Positions 1 to 7,508 of a DNA stretch of 25,640 nt are shown one piece after another. Origin of the DNA: Clostridia bacterium (GTDB lineage: Bacteria; Bacillota_A; Clostridia; Christensenellales; Aristaeellaceae). The DNA is taken from the NCBI GenBank assembly GCA_017412025.1, contig JAFQOY010000077.1, forward strand, positions 1 through 25,640, read 5' to 3'. The notes beneath the pieces are model-generated. The model had not been told where the DNA came from. It was given only the letters and a program-made list of their open reading frames with translations, and searched no databases. The position numbers and the translations under genes were made by a program. Within the stretch, counting starts at the first letter, position 1; the number at the start of each line of letters is the position of its first letter.

Positions 1-2
1 GG

Positions 3-146
3 GTCATCGCAGCCTCCGGGATGCTGACTGGTTTTTCTGCAGGGCTTGAGGTTAAACGCAAGCTGCTCCTGCATGAAGGACACGGTTTGGACGCCCTGAG
101 AGCGTCTGCTTCTGATTCGGGCATGCAGCGCAATAGAACAGAATAA
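3..146 (+). CDS. C-terminal end of an unidentified protein (partial)
   Basis: An open frame runs from the window edge to a TAA at 144-146 and gives 47 residues, beginning VIAASGMLTG and ending QRNRTE. I do not recognise the family. In favour of a real gene tail: the frame is open from the edge, its codons are GC-rich like those of the neighbours, and the stop lies 25 bases before a near-perfect palindrome that could end this gene and the convergent one. The piece is too short to assign a function, and chance openness cannot be excluded. Confidence 0.45.
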   Translation, partial: VIAASGMLTGFSAGLEVKRKLLLHEGHGLDALRASASDSGMQRNRTE

Positions 147-170
147 AGGCAGAATGCTGCATATGCAAAT

Positions 171-195
171 CAGCCTCCCGGAATCCGGGAGGCTG
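171..195. terminator. Palindromic hairpin between convergent genes
   Basis: CAGCCTCCCG (171-180) pairs with CGGGAGGCTG (186-195) across a 5-base loop. It lies between the plus-strand gene tail ending at 146 and the minus-strand gene ending at 203, so it is placed to act as a shared terminator. The T tracts are poor on both sides (GTTTATT on plus, ATTTGCATAT on minus), so termination efficiency is uncertain. Confidence 0.6.
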
Positions 196-202
196 ATGCT
201 GT

Positions 203-2233
203 TTATTCGGAAAGATAGGTGTAGCGGACGGTGAGTCGGGGCATGTTGTCATAAAGACCATATACGTCGCCGAAAATCTTATAGCGCGTGCCGACGTTCC
301 ATGTTGTCTTGGAACTATTCTCCAGCAGCACCTGCTTTTCAAGCGTACTGTCGCCAATATTCATGATGGCCATCTGCGGCGTCGTGCTGATGATGGATGT
401 GATCACGCCTTCGCCCATATAGATGGTTCCCTGCTGCTTGCGCAGGCTGATGTAGTTGATCAGGTCGTTGTACTGGGAATCAAGATCCCATGCGCGGCGC
501 GTATAGAGGTCGGCGTTGGGCATGTAGTAAACGGTATGGGTGATCTGGGAATCCGTCTTTCCTTCGTAAGATGCACGGATGACGATGTCGTTATCGCCCA
601 GCTTTGACAGGAGCGGGACGAAGCTGAAGCGGCCCGTATCTTTATTGAGTTCAAGCTCGCGATGGGGGAAATCCACTGAAACGCTTGCGCCCGGCAGCAC
701 GGTGCCGTTGATCCGCGGAATCTGCATGGCCGCGCGCTCTTCGTCAGTCGCACTCTGGTATTTTTCCTCGGAAATGGGTTCGTAGTTCCATTCCACGAGC
801 ACGGTTGCGTCAAGCTCCAGCGGGATATCCTGTTCGGCGCGGTGGAGGACGACTTCCATTCTGTTTTCGCGGCAGTACTTGCTCTTGACCGAAATGGAAA
901 TCGTGTTGTCGCCCACGGGATAAACCTGCACGTTTTTGGATACGTTGCCGGTTTCATCGCGAATCAGCGTAGAAACGTTGGTACCGTCGATGATGACGGT
1001 CGAACCGAGCTCTACGTTGATCCGGATCTCGTAAATGGATACGCCGACGTCCGCGTGAGCGGTCGGCGGATTGAGCAGCCGAATCGGAGAAAGGGGCACG
1101 TCGATCGTGAATTCGACGGGATCCAGCTGATACTGGTTGCCTTCCTGAGAATAGCGGATGTACGGCGTGATCACTACGTCCATAGTATCCGCTGTGGCAG
1201 GCGTTGCAAATGTAGAGGATTCGGTGTCGTACCACATGTAGTCAGGAACGGTAATCTCAACGTAGCCGTTGGCAATGACATACGAGGTCTGCATCTCTTT
1301 GATGTAGATCGTGGCGTTCTCCTGACCGTATATGAACAGCGAATGTGCGGGATGACCGTCGACCGTGGTTTCGGACAGCACCATTCTGGTTTCGTTGGCC
1401 TCGCGCACCTGTATGCCGCGGTTGAGCACAAATTCCCTGGCCGCATAGATGCCGGCGGCAGCGAATACCGCAAGGCAGAGAAGAACGCCTGCAAAAGTGA
1501 AGAACACCTTCAGGTACCGGTTCTTTTTGCGCGCTCCGGAACTGAAGGTTTCAACGGCGTCCACGCGGGCGGCGCGGCTCTGTGTACGGCGGGGCAGATA
1601 TTCCTTGTCCGTATAGGCGTCCATGCCTGCGGATTCCGGCGTAAAACCATCATAGTAGATGGGCGCGTCGGGATCGTCGTCAACGTAAGCCAGCGGCCTT
1701 TCGGTGCGTTCGCCAAAGTAGCCGTAGCCGTTCTGCTCCTGTTCATAGGAGTCTGCTGCGTACTCCTGCTCGTCCTCGTCATCCAGACTGGCTGTATATT
1801 CCGCCTGGCGCTGCTGCTGGCGGCGGCGCACCACGGCGCGGTCTGCCGCATAATCAGCGGAATACCTGTCCTCAGGTTCAGGCACAGGCTGTATGATCTG
1901 CGTCTCTTTGAGCGACTTGCGCACGCGGGTGGCCTGTGTCCTCATCTGATGAAGACGGCGCGAGCCCTCCGCGCGGCGGGACTTGAGCTCCTCCATTTCG
2001 TCCGTCAGCTTGGCGCGGTCATATTCTTCAGGATCAAAAGCGCGATCTTGTGCGTCAAATTCAGGATCAAGCACGTCAGGGTCGTACTGAACGACCTTGA
2101 GGGAAGGCTTTTTCCTGTGCATGGCTTCTTCCCAGGACGCCTGCTTTTGTGTGTTGTCTGTCAGCGGCGCGCCGCAGCCGTTGCACCTGGGCAGGTAGGC
2201 TGTATTCCATACGCCGCAATGCGGACACTTCAT
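203..2233 (-). CDS. Zinc-ribbon, single-pass membrane protein with large C-terminal outer domain
   Basis: The protein has 676 residues. The N-terminus carries a four-cysteine zinc ribbon (C3-x2-C6 and C17-x2-C20). Residues 25-235 are charged, low-complexity linker rich in Asp, Glu, Arg and Gln. One hydrophobic segment lies at about 241-265, after a basic stretch (RKKNRY), which predicts ribbon and linker in the cytoplasm and about 410 residues outside. The outer part is beta-rich with Gly/Asn turns and looks like successive Ig-like modules (for example near VGDNTISI and LGDNDIVI). Its last 70 residues resemble an OB-like fold (GVITSI... FGDVYGL). The ATG at 2233 is preceded by GGAGG with good spacing. 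No characterised family is recognised. Zinc-ribbon plus transmembrane plus ectodomain is a common Clostridia layout of unknown role. Domain folds here are inferred from pattern only. Confidence 0.85.
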   Translation of the reverse strand: MKCPHCGVWNTAYLPRCNGCGAPLTDNTQKQASWEEAMHRKKPSLKVVQYDPDVLDPEFDAQDRAFDPEEYDRAKLTDEMEELKSRRAEGSRRLHQMRTQATRVRKSLKETQIIQPVPEPEDRYSADYAADRAVVRRRQQQRQAEYTASLDDEDEQEYAADSYEQEQNGYGYFGERTERPLAYVDDDPDAPIYYDGFTPESAGMDAYTDKEYLPRRTQSRAARVDAVETFSSGARKKNRYLKVFFTFAGVLLCLAVFAAAGIYAAREFVLNRGIQVREANETRMVLSETTVDGHPAHSLFIYGQENATIYIKEMQTSYVIANGYVEITVPDYMWYDTESSTFATPATADTMDVVITPYIRYSQEGNQYQLDPVEFTIDVPLSPIRLLNPPTAHADVGVSIYEIRINVELGSTVIIDGTNVSTLIRDETGNVSKNVQVYPVGDNTISISVKSKYCRENRMEVVLHRAEQDIPLELDATVLVEWNYEPISEEKYQSATDEERAAMQIPRINGTVLPGASVSVDFPHRELELNKDTGRFSFVPLLSKLGDNDIVIRASYEGKTDSQITHTVYYMPNADLYTRRAWDLDSQYNDLINYISLRKQQGTIYMGEGVITSIISTTPQMAIMNIGDSTLEKQVLLENSSKTTWNVGTRYKIFGDVYGLYDNMPRLTVRYTYLSE

Positions 2234-2400
2234 GACGGGTAAACCTCCGAAATCAGATTAACATATATTATTTCGCTCAGTTATAGCAAAACTCCTCTTT
2301 TTGTGCGAAACAATCCGCTGCTGTTCTCTGCTTCTGCTGCGTGCATGCGATGTTGGCGCTTGAACGCTTCCAAAAGATGCGGATACATGATTCAAGAGGC

Positions 2401-2430
2401 TTGTGCATCACAGGTGTTTGGTGCTATAAT
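2401..2430 (+). promoter_or_regulatory. Sigma-A-type promoter for the 2466 gene
   Basis: TTGTGC at 2401-2406 and a perfect TATAAT at 2425-2430 are separated by 18 bases. Transcription would start near 2437, and a GGAGG follows at 2448-2452 before the ATG at 2466. The rest of the 2234-2465 gap shows no gene. Confidence 0.7.
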
Positions 2431-2465
2431 ATAAAACAATTATAAACGGAGGATGTAAAAGGATT

Positions 2466-2999
2466 ATGGCGGATTATTTTAAGGAAGACGTGTCGGTAAA
2501 TCGCAAGCCGATGCTGTCCAATATCCTGTATGTGCTGTGTTTTGCGTTTATGGTGATTTTTGCGCTTTACGGCGTACTGCTTCTTCAGGTACTGATGTAT
2601 GCTTTTTCGCCGGCGTCTCTGCTGATGGTCGTGTTTTCTTTCGGCGCGGCAGTCATGCTGTTCTTTGCCAAGGATCATTTCAAGACCGAGTATGAGTACG
2701 CTTTTACCAACGGCTACATCGACTTCGCCAAGGTGATGCGCGGCGCAAAGCGCAAGGAGCTGGGCAGCATGAAGGTAGCCAACGTCTCCGCCTGCGGTCA
2801 TGTGGCGCATGAGAGCTTCCGCAAGTTTCTGGCGATGAAGGACGTGGAAAAGAAGAATTGGTTCCTCAACAGAGATGGGAATCTCTTCTACTTCTATTAT
2901 GTCAAGGACGGAAAGAAAAAGATGATCATCATTGAGCCGAGCGAGGAGATGGTCGGGATGATCCGCCATTTCCTGCCCGTGGGCGTCTATCAGGGCTGA
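2466..2999 (+). CDS. Small two-helix membrane protein (DUF6106-like)
   Basis: The protein has 177 residues. Two adjacent hydrophobic segments lie at about 17-41 and 45-68 (LSNILYVLCF... and ...LMVVFSFGAA), followed by a soluble cytoplasmic-looking domain with the pattern EYEYAFTNGYIDFAKV and a lysine-rich beta hairpin near KDGKKKMIII. The layout (short N-terminus, two helices, then a Y-x-Y-x-x-T/A-N-G strand) resembles DUF6106 and related small PH-like membrane proteins of Clostridia. I assign it by resemblance only. Function is unknown. It has its own promoter at 2401-2430 and a possible terminator at 3011-3044, so it looks monocistronic. It is not obviously linked to the sulfur genes that follow. 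Confidence 0.8.
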   Translation: MADYFKEDVSVNRKPMLSNILYVLCFAFMVIFALYGVLLLQVLMYAFSPASLLMVVFSFGAAVMLFFAKDHFKTEYEYAFTNGYIDFAKVMRGAKRKELGSMKVANVSACGHVAHESFRKFLAMKDVEKKNWFLNRDGNLFYFYYVKDGKKKMIIIEPSEEMVGMIRHFLPVGVYQG

Positions 3000-3010
3000 T
3001 TTGTGAACCG

Positions 3011-3044
3011 TCTCCAGCATGGCCGGGCCGTACTGGAGATTTTA
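3011..3044 (+). terminator. Hairpin with TTTTAT after the DUF6106-like gene
   Basis: TCTCCAG (3011-3017) pairs exactly with CTGGAGA (3033-3039) around a 15-base GC-rich loop, and TTTTAT follows at 3040-3045. It may be an intrinsic terminator for the upstream gene. It would also hide the GGAG at 3035-3038, which argues against an ATG start at 3046 for the next gene. Confidence 0.45.
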
Positions 3045-3078
3045 TATGTCTGTGTGTCTGAATCGTGAGGAGAATACT

Positions 3079-4230
3079 GTGATTTATCTGGATAACAGCG
3101 CAACGACCCGGCCGTTTGACGGCGTGATTGATCTGATGGCGTCGTCGATGCGCGAGGCATATTTCAATCCGTCTGCAGCCTACAAGCCGGCAGTCGATGA
3201 AGACAGGAAGATGCGCGATGTGCGCAGGCTGATCGCTTCGCAGCTGGGTGCAAGGGAAGATGAGGTCTATTTTACCGCCGGCGGCACCGAGAGCGACAAT
3301 CTGGCGCTTCTTGGGTATGCACAGAGTCTGCATAAGCCGTCCAATTTTCTTGTCAGCGCCATCGAACACCCTGCCGTGTCCGATACCATCCGCCGTGTGG
3401 AAAGCCTGGGGCATGAGGTACGCGTGATGCCCATCGACAGCCGCGGTCTGGTCGATCTTGACGCTGCACAGGCGTTGATGGATGAGCATACTGCCCTTGT
3501 GAGCTGCATGCAGGTGAGCAATGAAACCGGCGCTGTTCAGCCTGTGGAGGCGCTTTCAAGGCTTGCACGGATAAAGAATCCGGACGTCCGGGTGCATGTG
3601 GACGGCGTTCAGGGCTTTATGCGCGTGCCGATGCATATGGGGCGGATGGGCGTTGATCTGTATGCGCTCAGCGGACACAAGATCCACGGCCCGAAGGGCG
3701 TGGGCGCGCTGGTTGTGAAAAAGGGCGTCCGCCTTGTCCCGCAGACGACGGGCGGAGGACAGGAAAAGAACCTGCGATCCGGTACATACAATACGCCTGC
3801 CATTCTGGGGCTGGGCGCCGCCGTGCAGGAAATGGCTGCGCGCGGCGAGGACGTCGCGAGGATGCGCACACTGAAGGCACGTCTGTGGGCGCTGCTTTCG
3901 GAGCTTGATGGCGTTCGCGTAAACGGCCCTGCGCCCGATGAAGAGGATTCTGCATGCCATATTCTGAGCGTATCGTTTGAAGGCGTGCGCGGCGAGGTGA
4001 TGCGCAATGCGCTGGAGGGGGCGGGCATTCTGGTGTCCACAGGCTCGGCATGCGCATCGCATAAACAGAAGGTATCGGCGACGCTCAAGGCTATGGGCCT
4101 GACTGCGGAGCAGGCTGACGGCACTGTCCGTATCAGCCTCGGACTCAATAACACCATGGAAGAGATGGAAGAAACCGCTGCGCAGATGAAGAAGATCTAT
4201 CTGATGCTGCGCCAGTACAGGAGGAGATAA
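3079..4230 (+). CDS. Cysteine desulfurase (NifS/IscS family), partner of ThiI
   Basis: This PLP enzyme removes sulfur from cysteine to form an enzyme persulfide. The protein begins with the family's typical YLDNSATT. It contains the SAIEHP histidine (H97), the PLP lysine in LSGHKIHGPKG (K201) and the active cysteine in TGSACAS (C325). I chose GTG at 3079 because TGAGGAG lies 6 bases upstream and the family usually starts right before YLDN. An in-frame ATG at 3046 would add 11 residues and has a GGAG, but that site is buried in a hairpin. The length from GTG is 383 residues, normal for the family. The stop is 2 bases from thiI. This matches the NifZ-ThiI pairing known in Bacillus subtilis, so it probably supplies sulfur for tRNA 4-thiouridine. 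Iron-sulfur assembly remains possible. Confidence 0.95.
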   Translation: MIYLDNSATTRPFDGVIDLMASSMREAYFNPSAAYKPAVDEDRKMRDVRRLIASQLGAREDEVYFTAGGTESDNLALLGYAQSLHKPSNFLVSAIEHPAVSDTIRRVESLGHEVRVMPIDSRGLVDLDAAQALMDEHTALVSCMQVSNETGAVQPVEALSRLARIKNPDVRVHVDGVQGFMRVPMHMGRMGVDLYALSGHKIHGPKGVGALVVKKGVRLVPQTTGGGQEKNLRSGTYNTPAILGLGAAVQEMAARGEDVARMRTLKARLWALLSELDGVRVNGPAPDEEDSACHILSVSFEGVRGEVMRNALEGAGILVSTGSACASHKQKVSATLKAMGLTAEQADGTVRISLGLNNTMEEMEETAAQMKKIYLMLRQYRRR

Positions 4231-4232
4231 TC

Positions 4233-5381
4233 ATGAGAGAGATTCTGCTGGTCCGTTATGGAGAGGTATTCCTCAAGGGACAGAACCGCCCGTTTTTCCT
4301 GCGCAAGCTGGTTGATCATGTAAAGGAAGCCGTGCAGGGCGTCAAAGGCCATGTGTGGCTGAGCGACGGACGCATTTACGTGTCCGATTATACCGACCAG
4401 GAGGAAGCTATCCGCCGTGTGACCCGCGTATTCGGCATTCACTCCGTCAGCCCTGCCATTGAAATGGAAAAGGATAACTTTGAGGCCATCTGCGAGCAGG
4501 CAGCCAAAATGATGTCCGTCAAGACGGGCACGTTCAAGGTGCTTGCGCGCAGGTCTGACAAACGGTATCCGATGGATTCGCCCGCGATTATGCGCGAGGC
4601 AGGCGGATATATCCTTGAGCATGTGCCGCATCTGTCCGTGGACGTCAACAAGCCGGATCATGAGATTTATATTGAGATCCGCAACAATGCCTATCTGTCC
4701 GTGGATCGCTATATGGGCGTGAACGGCATGCCGATGGGCACGAACGGCAAGGCCTGCCTGCTGCTCTCCGGCGGCATTGACAGCCCGGTTGCCGGCTTCA
4801 TGATTGCCAAGCGCGGCGTGGAGCTGTGCTGCGTGCATTATCATTCCTTCCCGTATACCAGCGAACGAGCCAGAGAAAAGGTGCTGGAGCTTGCACGCAT
4901 TCTGAGCGAGTACTGCGGAAAGATGCGCGTATATGTCGTGCCGTTTACGGAGATTCAGCTTCAGATACATGAAAAGTGTCCGGAGAACTTCACGACGCTG
5001 ATCATGCGCCGTTACATGATGCGCATCGCTGAAATCCTTGCCCGCAGGGATGGTGCGCAGGCGCTGATTACCGGCGAATCCATCGGTCAGGTGGCCAGCC
5101 AGACGATGGAAGCGCTGGGCTGTACGGATGAAGTGGTCGGCATGCCGGTATTCCGCCCGTGCGTAGGTATGGATAAGAGTGAAATCATCGAGCGCGCTGA
5201 GAAGATCGGCACGATGGAGACGTCCTCTCTTCCGTATGAGGACTGCTGTACGGTCTTTACGCCCAAGCATCCTGCGACCCATCCGCGCAAGGAGCTTGTG
5301 CGCAAGGCAGAGGAGAAGCTCGATTCTCAGGCGCTCATTGACGCGGCAATTGAAGGCACGGAGATCGTGGAAGTGGGCTAA
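4233..5381 (+). CDS. thiI: tRNA 4-thiouridine synthase ThiI
   Basis: ThiI adenylates U8 of tRNA and inserts sulfur to give 4-thiouridine; in some bacteria it also helps make the thiazole of thiamine. The 382 residues hold an N-terminal ferredoxin-like/THUMP region (about 1-165, starting EILLVRYGEVFLKG) and a PP-loop ATP pyrophosphatase domain with SGGIDS at 179-184. The C-terminal rhodanese domain of the E. coli enzyme is absent, as is usual in Firmicutes, where sulfur comes directly from the partner desulfurase. An AGGAGGAG ribosome site overlaps the end of the desulfurase gene, so the two are translated as a pair. A strong terminator follows at 5405-5441. Confidence 0.97.
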   Translation: MREILLVRYGEVFLKGQNRPFFLRKLVDHVKEAVQGVKGHVWLSDGRIYVSDYTDQEEAIRRVTRVFGIHSVSPAIEMEKDNFEAICEQAAKMMSVKTGTFKVLARRSDKRYPMDSPAIMREAGGYILEHVPHLSVDVNKPDHEIYIEIRNNAYLSVDRYMGVNGMPMGTNGKACLLLSGGIDSPVAGFMIAKRGVELCCVHYHSFPYTSERAREKVLELARILSEYCGKMRVYVVPFTEIQLQIHEKCPENFTTLIMRRYMMRIAEILARRDGAQALITGESIGQVASQTMEALGCTDEVVGMPVFRPCVGMDKSEIIERAEKIGTMETSSLPYEDCCTVFTPKHPATHPRKELVRKAEEKLDSQALIDAAIEGTEIVEVG

Positions 5382-5404
5382 AACACAGATTTGCATCATA
5401 TGAT

Positions 5405-5441
5405 ACACGCAGAGTGGTAACGCTCTGCGTGTTTGATTTTT
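5405..5441 (+). terminator. Intrinsic terminator after thiI
   Basis: ACACGCAGAG (5405-5414) pairs perfectly with CTCTGCGTGT (5423-5432) over an 8-base loop, followed by TTGATTTTT. It separates the thiI unit from the sporulation operon. Confidence 0.9.
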
Positions 5442-5464
5442 GAAGAAAAGCCGGGCGATGATCG

Positions 5465-6505
5465 ATGATAAATTCGGACAGGCTGTGCAGAAGGTTGACG
5501 AAGCCGGTTGCAAGCCGTCTTCTCGGGCTCGATGACGGACAGAGACAGGCGCTTGAGGAAATCCGGCTGAGAACGGATCTGCCGATGGAAATGGTGATTG
5601 GCGGACGCTCTGTGATGACGGATTTTGTGCCGGAAAAGGCGGATATGGAAGAATTGCTCGCCAGCGTCTCCGGCTATGCGCTTTACAGCTGCGAGATGCA
5701 GATGGCGCAGGGCTATATCGCCATGGAGGATGGGCATAGGGTCGGCGTCTGCGGCAGAATGGCGCGCCGGGAGGAAGGACAGCCTTTCCACATGGCGGAT
5801 GTAACGTCCGTATGCATTCGGATTGCCCGGTTTGTTGCAGGCGCCGGCAGGCGGATATATCCGCATCTGCTGGATGAACATGGATGTCCGGCGAGCGTGC
5901 TGCTGCTGGGCAGCCCCGGCTGCGGGAAAACGACCGTGCTGAGGGACTGCGCCCTCTATCTGTCGGACAGGCTCGGCCTGCATGTGGCAGTTGCAGACGA
6001 ACGCGGGGAGCTTTCCTGCCTGCGCACGGCAGGCAAACGGATCGACGTGCTGTCCGGGGCCGACAAGGCGTTCGCGCTCTCTGCGATGATCCGGACAATG
6101 GCGCCGCAGGTGCTGATCACCGATGAGATCGGGCGCGAGGAGGACGTATCTGCGATTCTGGACGCAGTCAGGTGCGGAGCAGGTCTGATTGCTTCTGCGC
6201 ATGCGGACGCCTTTGAGGATATCCTCGTGCGCCCGGCGCTCAGGCGTATGTTTGAAGCACGGACCTTTGAACGCTATGTGCTGCTGGGGAGGCGGGGCGC
6301 TGTGCAGGGCGTATGGAATGCACGGGGTGAACAGATCGGGGATGGAGAGGAGAGAAAGCATGGGGACGTGGGATACGGCGACAGCGGCCATGATTGCAGC
6401 GAGTGCAATCGGGTTTCTGCTTTCAGACGGAGAGATGAGGCGGATCGGATGGGTGCAGGCTATGCGCCGGTGCCTGCTTCGGATAAATGGAGCTGTCCGT
6501 TATGA
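5465..6505 (+). CDS. spoIIIAA: Stage III sporulation protein AA (ATPase)
   Basis: SpoIIIAA is the cytoplasmic ATPase of the SpoIIIA-SpoIIQ channel that links mother cell and engulfed forespore, and it resembles type II/IV secretion ATPases. Walker A is GSPGCGKT at 149-156, with a Walker B-like LITDEIGREED near 218-228. The length is 346 residues, against about 307 in B. subtilis. The excess is at the C-terminus: the normal end should be near GVWNARG, but the frame stays open and overlaps spoIIIAB by 146 bases with low-complexity sequence. One extra G in the GGGG run near 6324-6327 would create a TGA right there. The start at 5465 has only a weak ribosome site (GGGCG). No clear sigma-E promoter was found between the thiI terminator and this gene. 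Confidence 0.93.
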   Translation: MINSDRLCRRLTKPVASRLLGLDDGQRQALEEIRLRTDLPMEMVIGGRSVMTDFVPEKADMEELLASVSGYALYSCEMQMAQGYIAMEDGHRVGVCGRMARREEGQPFHMADVTSVCIRIARFVAGAGRRIYPHLLDEHGCPASVLLLGSPGCGKTTVLRDCALYLSDRLGLHVAVADERGELSCLRTAGKRIDVLSGADKAFALSAMIRTMAPQVLITDEIGREEDVSAILDAVRCGAGLIASAHADAFEDILVRPALRRMFEARTFERYVLLGRRGAVQGVWNARGEQIGDGEERKHGDVGYGDSGHDCSECNRVSAFRRRDEADRMGAGYAPVPASDKWSCPL

Positions 6506-6887
6506 ACAGCCTCCGCTGGATGAACTGCTTGAACGGATCGATCTTCGCGCGACGCCCCAGGAGAGGGAACTGACGCGCCTGCTTCACGCCTGCGCTGCCA
6601 GAATACGCGGCGGAGAGACGGCTGGTTTGCAGGTGCTCTTTGCGGGCGAATGCGCGAAGCATCCGGGATACGGCGTGCTTTGCCGGGAGGACTCTGCGGC
6701 CTTTGACGCGGTTCTCAGTGAACTGGGAAGGACAAGGCTTTCCGAGCAGATCAGCGTCATCGACGGCGCTGATGAAAGGCTGCGCGCGAGAGAGGAGGAA
6801 CTCCGTGGCATCTGCAGAAAGCGCGCGCATCTGTTCAGAGCGATGGGGATGGCTGCGGGCGCAGCGCTTTTTCTGATTCTGATATAG
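6360..6887 (+). CDS. spoIIIAB: Stage III sporulation protein AB
   Basis: A membrane component of the SpoIIIA channel, similar to the GspF-type platform protein of secretion systems. The ATG at 6360 has GAGAGGAGAG just upstream and gives 175 residues, close to the family length of about 171. There is a hydrophobic segment near the N-terminus (about 7-24) and one at the extreme C-terminus (GMAAGAALFLILI), with a helical cytoplasmic domain between them, as expected for the family. The first 146 bases overlap the extended end of spoIIIAA in another frame. Confidence 0.93.
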   Translation: MGTWDTATAAMIAASAIGFLLSDGEMRRIGWVQAMRRCLLRINGAVRYEQPPLDELLERIDLRATPQERELTRLLHACAARIRGGETAGLQVLFAGECAKHPGYGVLCREDSAAFDAVLSELGRTRLSEQISVIDGADERLRAREEELRGICRKRAHLFRAMGMAAGAALFLILI

Positions 6888-6904
6888 CTTGAGGGGGCAC
6901 GGGG

Positions 6905-7102
6905 ATGAACATCGATCTTCTTTTTCAGATTGCCGGCGGGGGTATTCTGGTTTTTGCGGTCAATCAGGTGCTGCAGAAAGCAGGGAGAGAGGATATCGCG
7001 ATACTGGCCTCTGTCGCGGGGCTTGTCGTCGTGCTTTTTCTCGTGGTGGATCTGATCGCGCAGCTGCTCAACAACGTGAAGAGCATATTCGGCCTGTACT
7101 GA
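6905..7102 (+). CDS. spoIIIAC: Stage III sporulation protein AC
   Basis: A small integral membrane protein of the SpoIIIA complex with 65 residues, the usual family size. It has two hydrophobic helices (about 5-23 and 31-53) joined by the conserved-looking NQVLQKAGREDIA loop. A GAGGGGG lies upstream of the ATG. It sits between spoIIIAB and spoIIIAD as in all known spoIIIA operons. Confidence 0.95.
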   Translation: MNIDLLFQIAGGGILVFAVNQVLQKAGREDIAILASVAGLVVVLFLVVDLIAQLLNNVKSIFGLY

Positions 7103-7121
7103 GGGAAGAGGAGAGCACCGG

Positions 7122-7508
7122 ATGGAATGGCTTCAGGCTGTTGGGTTTTGTCTGCTTGCAGCGGCGATGGTGATGGTTTTGCGGCAGATGCATGTGCAGA
7201 CGGCCGGGCTGCTTGCCGCAGCATCCGGCGTATTGCTGCTGGGCGTGGTTCTTCCGGAAATCAGGGCGTATGTGGAGCAGATCGGCGGTTTTCTGGCGTC
7301 GCTTGACCTTGACGGCTCCTATTACCGCGTCATGCTCAAGGCGATGGGGATTGTGCTGGTGACGCATCTGGCGTCGGAAATATGTGAGGACATGGATGCG
7401 TCCTCCATAGCCAAATACGTGGGACTGTGCGGCAGAATTGCGCTGCTGAGCATTGCGGTTCCTGTGTTTATGGAGCTGACGCAGATGGCGGTGGACGTGC
7501 TGAAATGA
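7122..7508 (+). CDS. spoIIIAD: Stage III sporulation protein AD
   Basis: An integral membrane protein of the feeding-tube channel with 128 residues, as usual for the family. Several hydrophobic helices are visible, with a conserved-type C-terminal part (ASEICEDMDASSIAKYVGL... ) that is a hallmark of SpoIIIAD. AGAGGAGAG precedes the ATG. Its stop overlaps the spoIIIAE start by four bases (ATGA), implying coupled translation. Confidence 0.95.
   Translation: MEWLQAVGFCLLAAAMVMVLRQMHVQTAGLLAAASGVLLLGVVLPEIRAYVEQIGGFLASLDLDGSYYRVMLKAMGIVLVTHLASEICEDMDASSIAKYVGLCGRIALLSIAVPVFMELTQMAVDVLK

Noticed and set aside
842..2242. A 466-codon open frame on the plus strand opposite the zinc-ribbon gene
   Set aside because: It is a shadow of the minus-strand gene: no ribosome site, implausible composition, and the opposite strand has clear zinc-ribbon and membrane motifs.
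5390..5402. CATATGAT as a sigma-E -10 element for spoIIIA
   Set aside because: It lies upstream of the thiI terminator, which would stop its transcript, and has no convincing -35 element.
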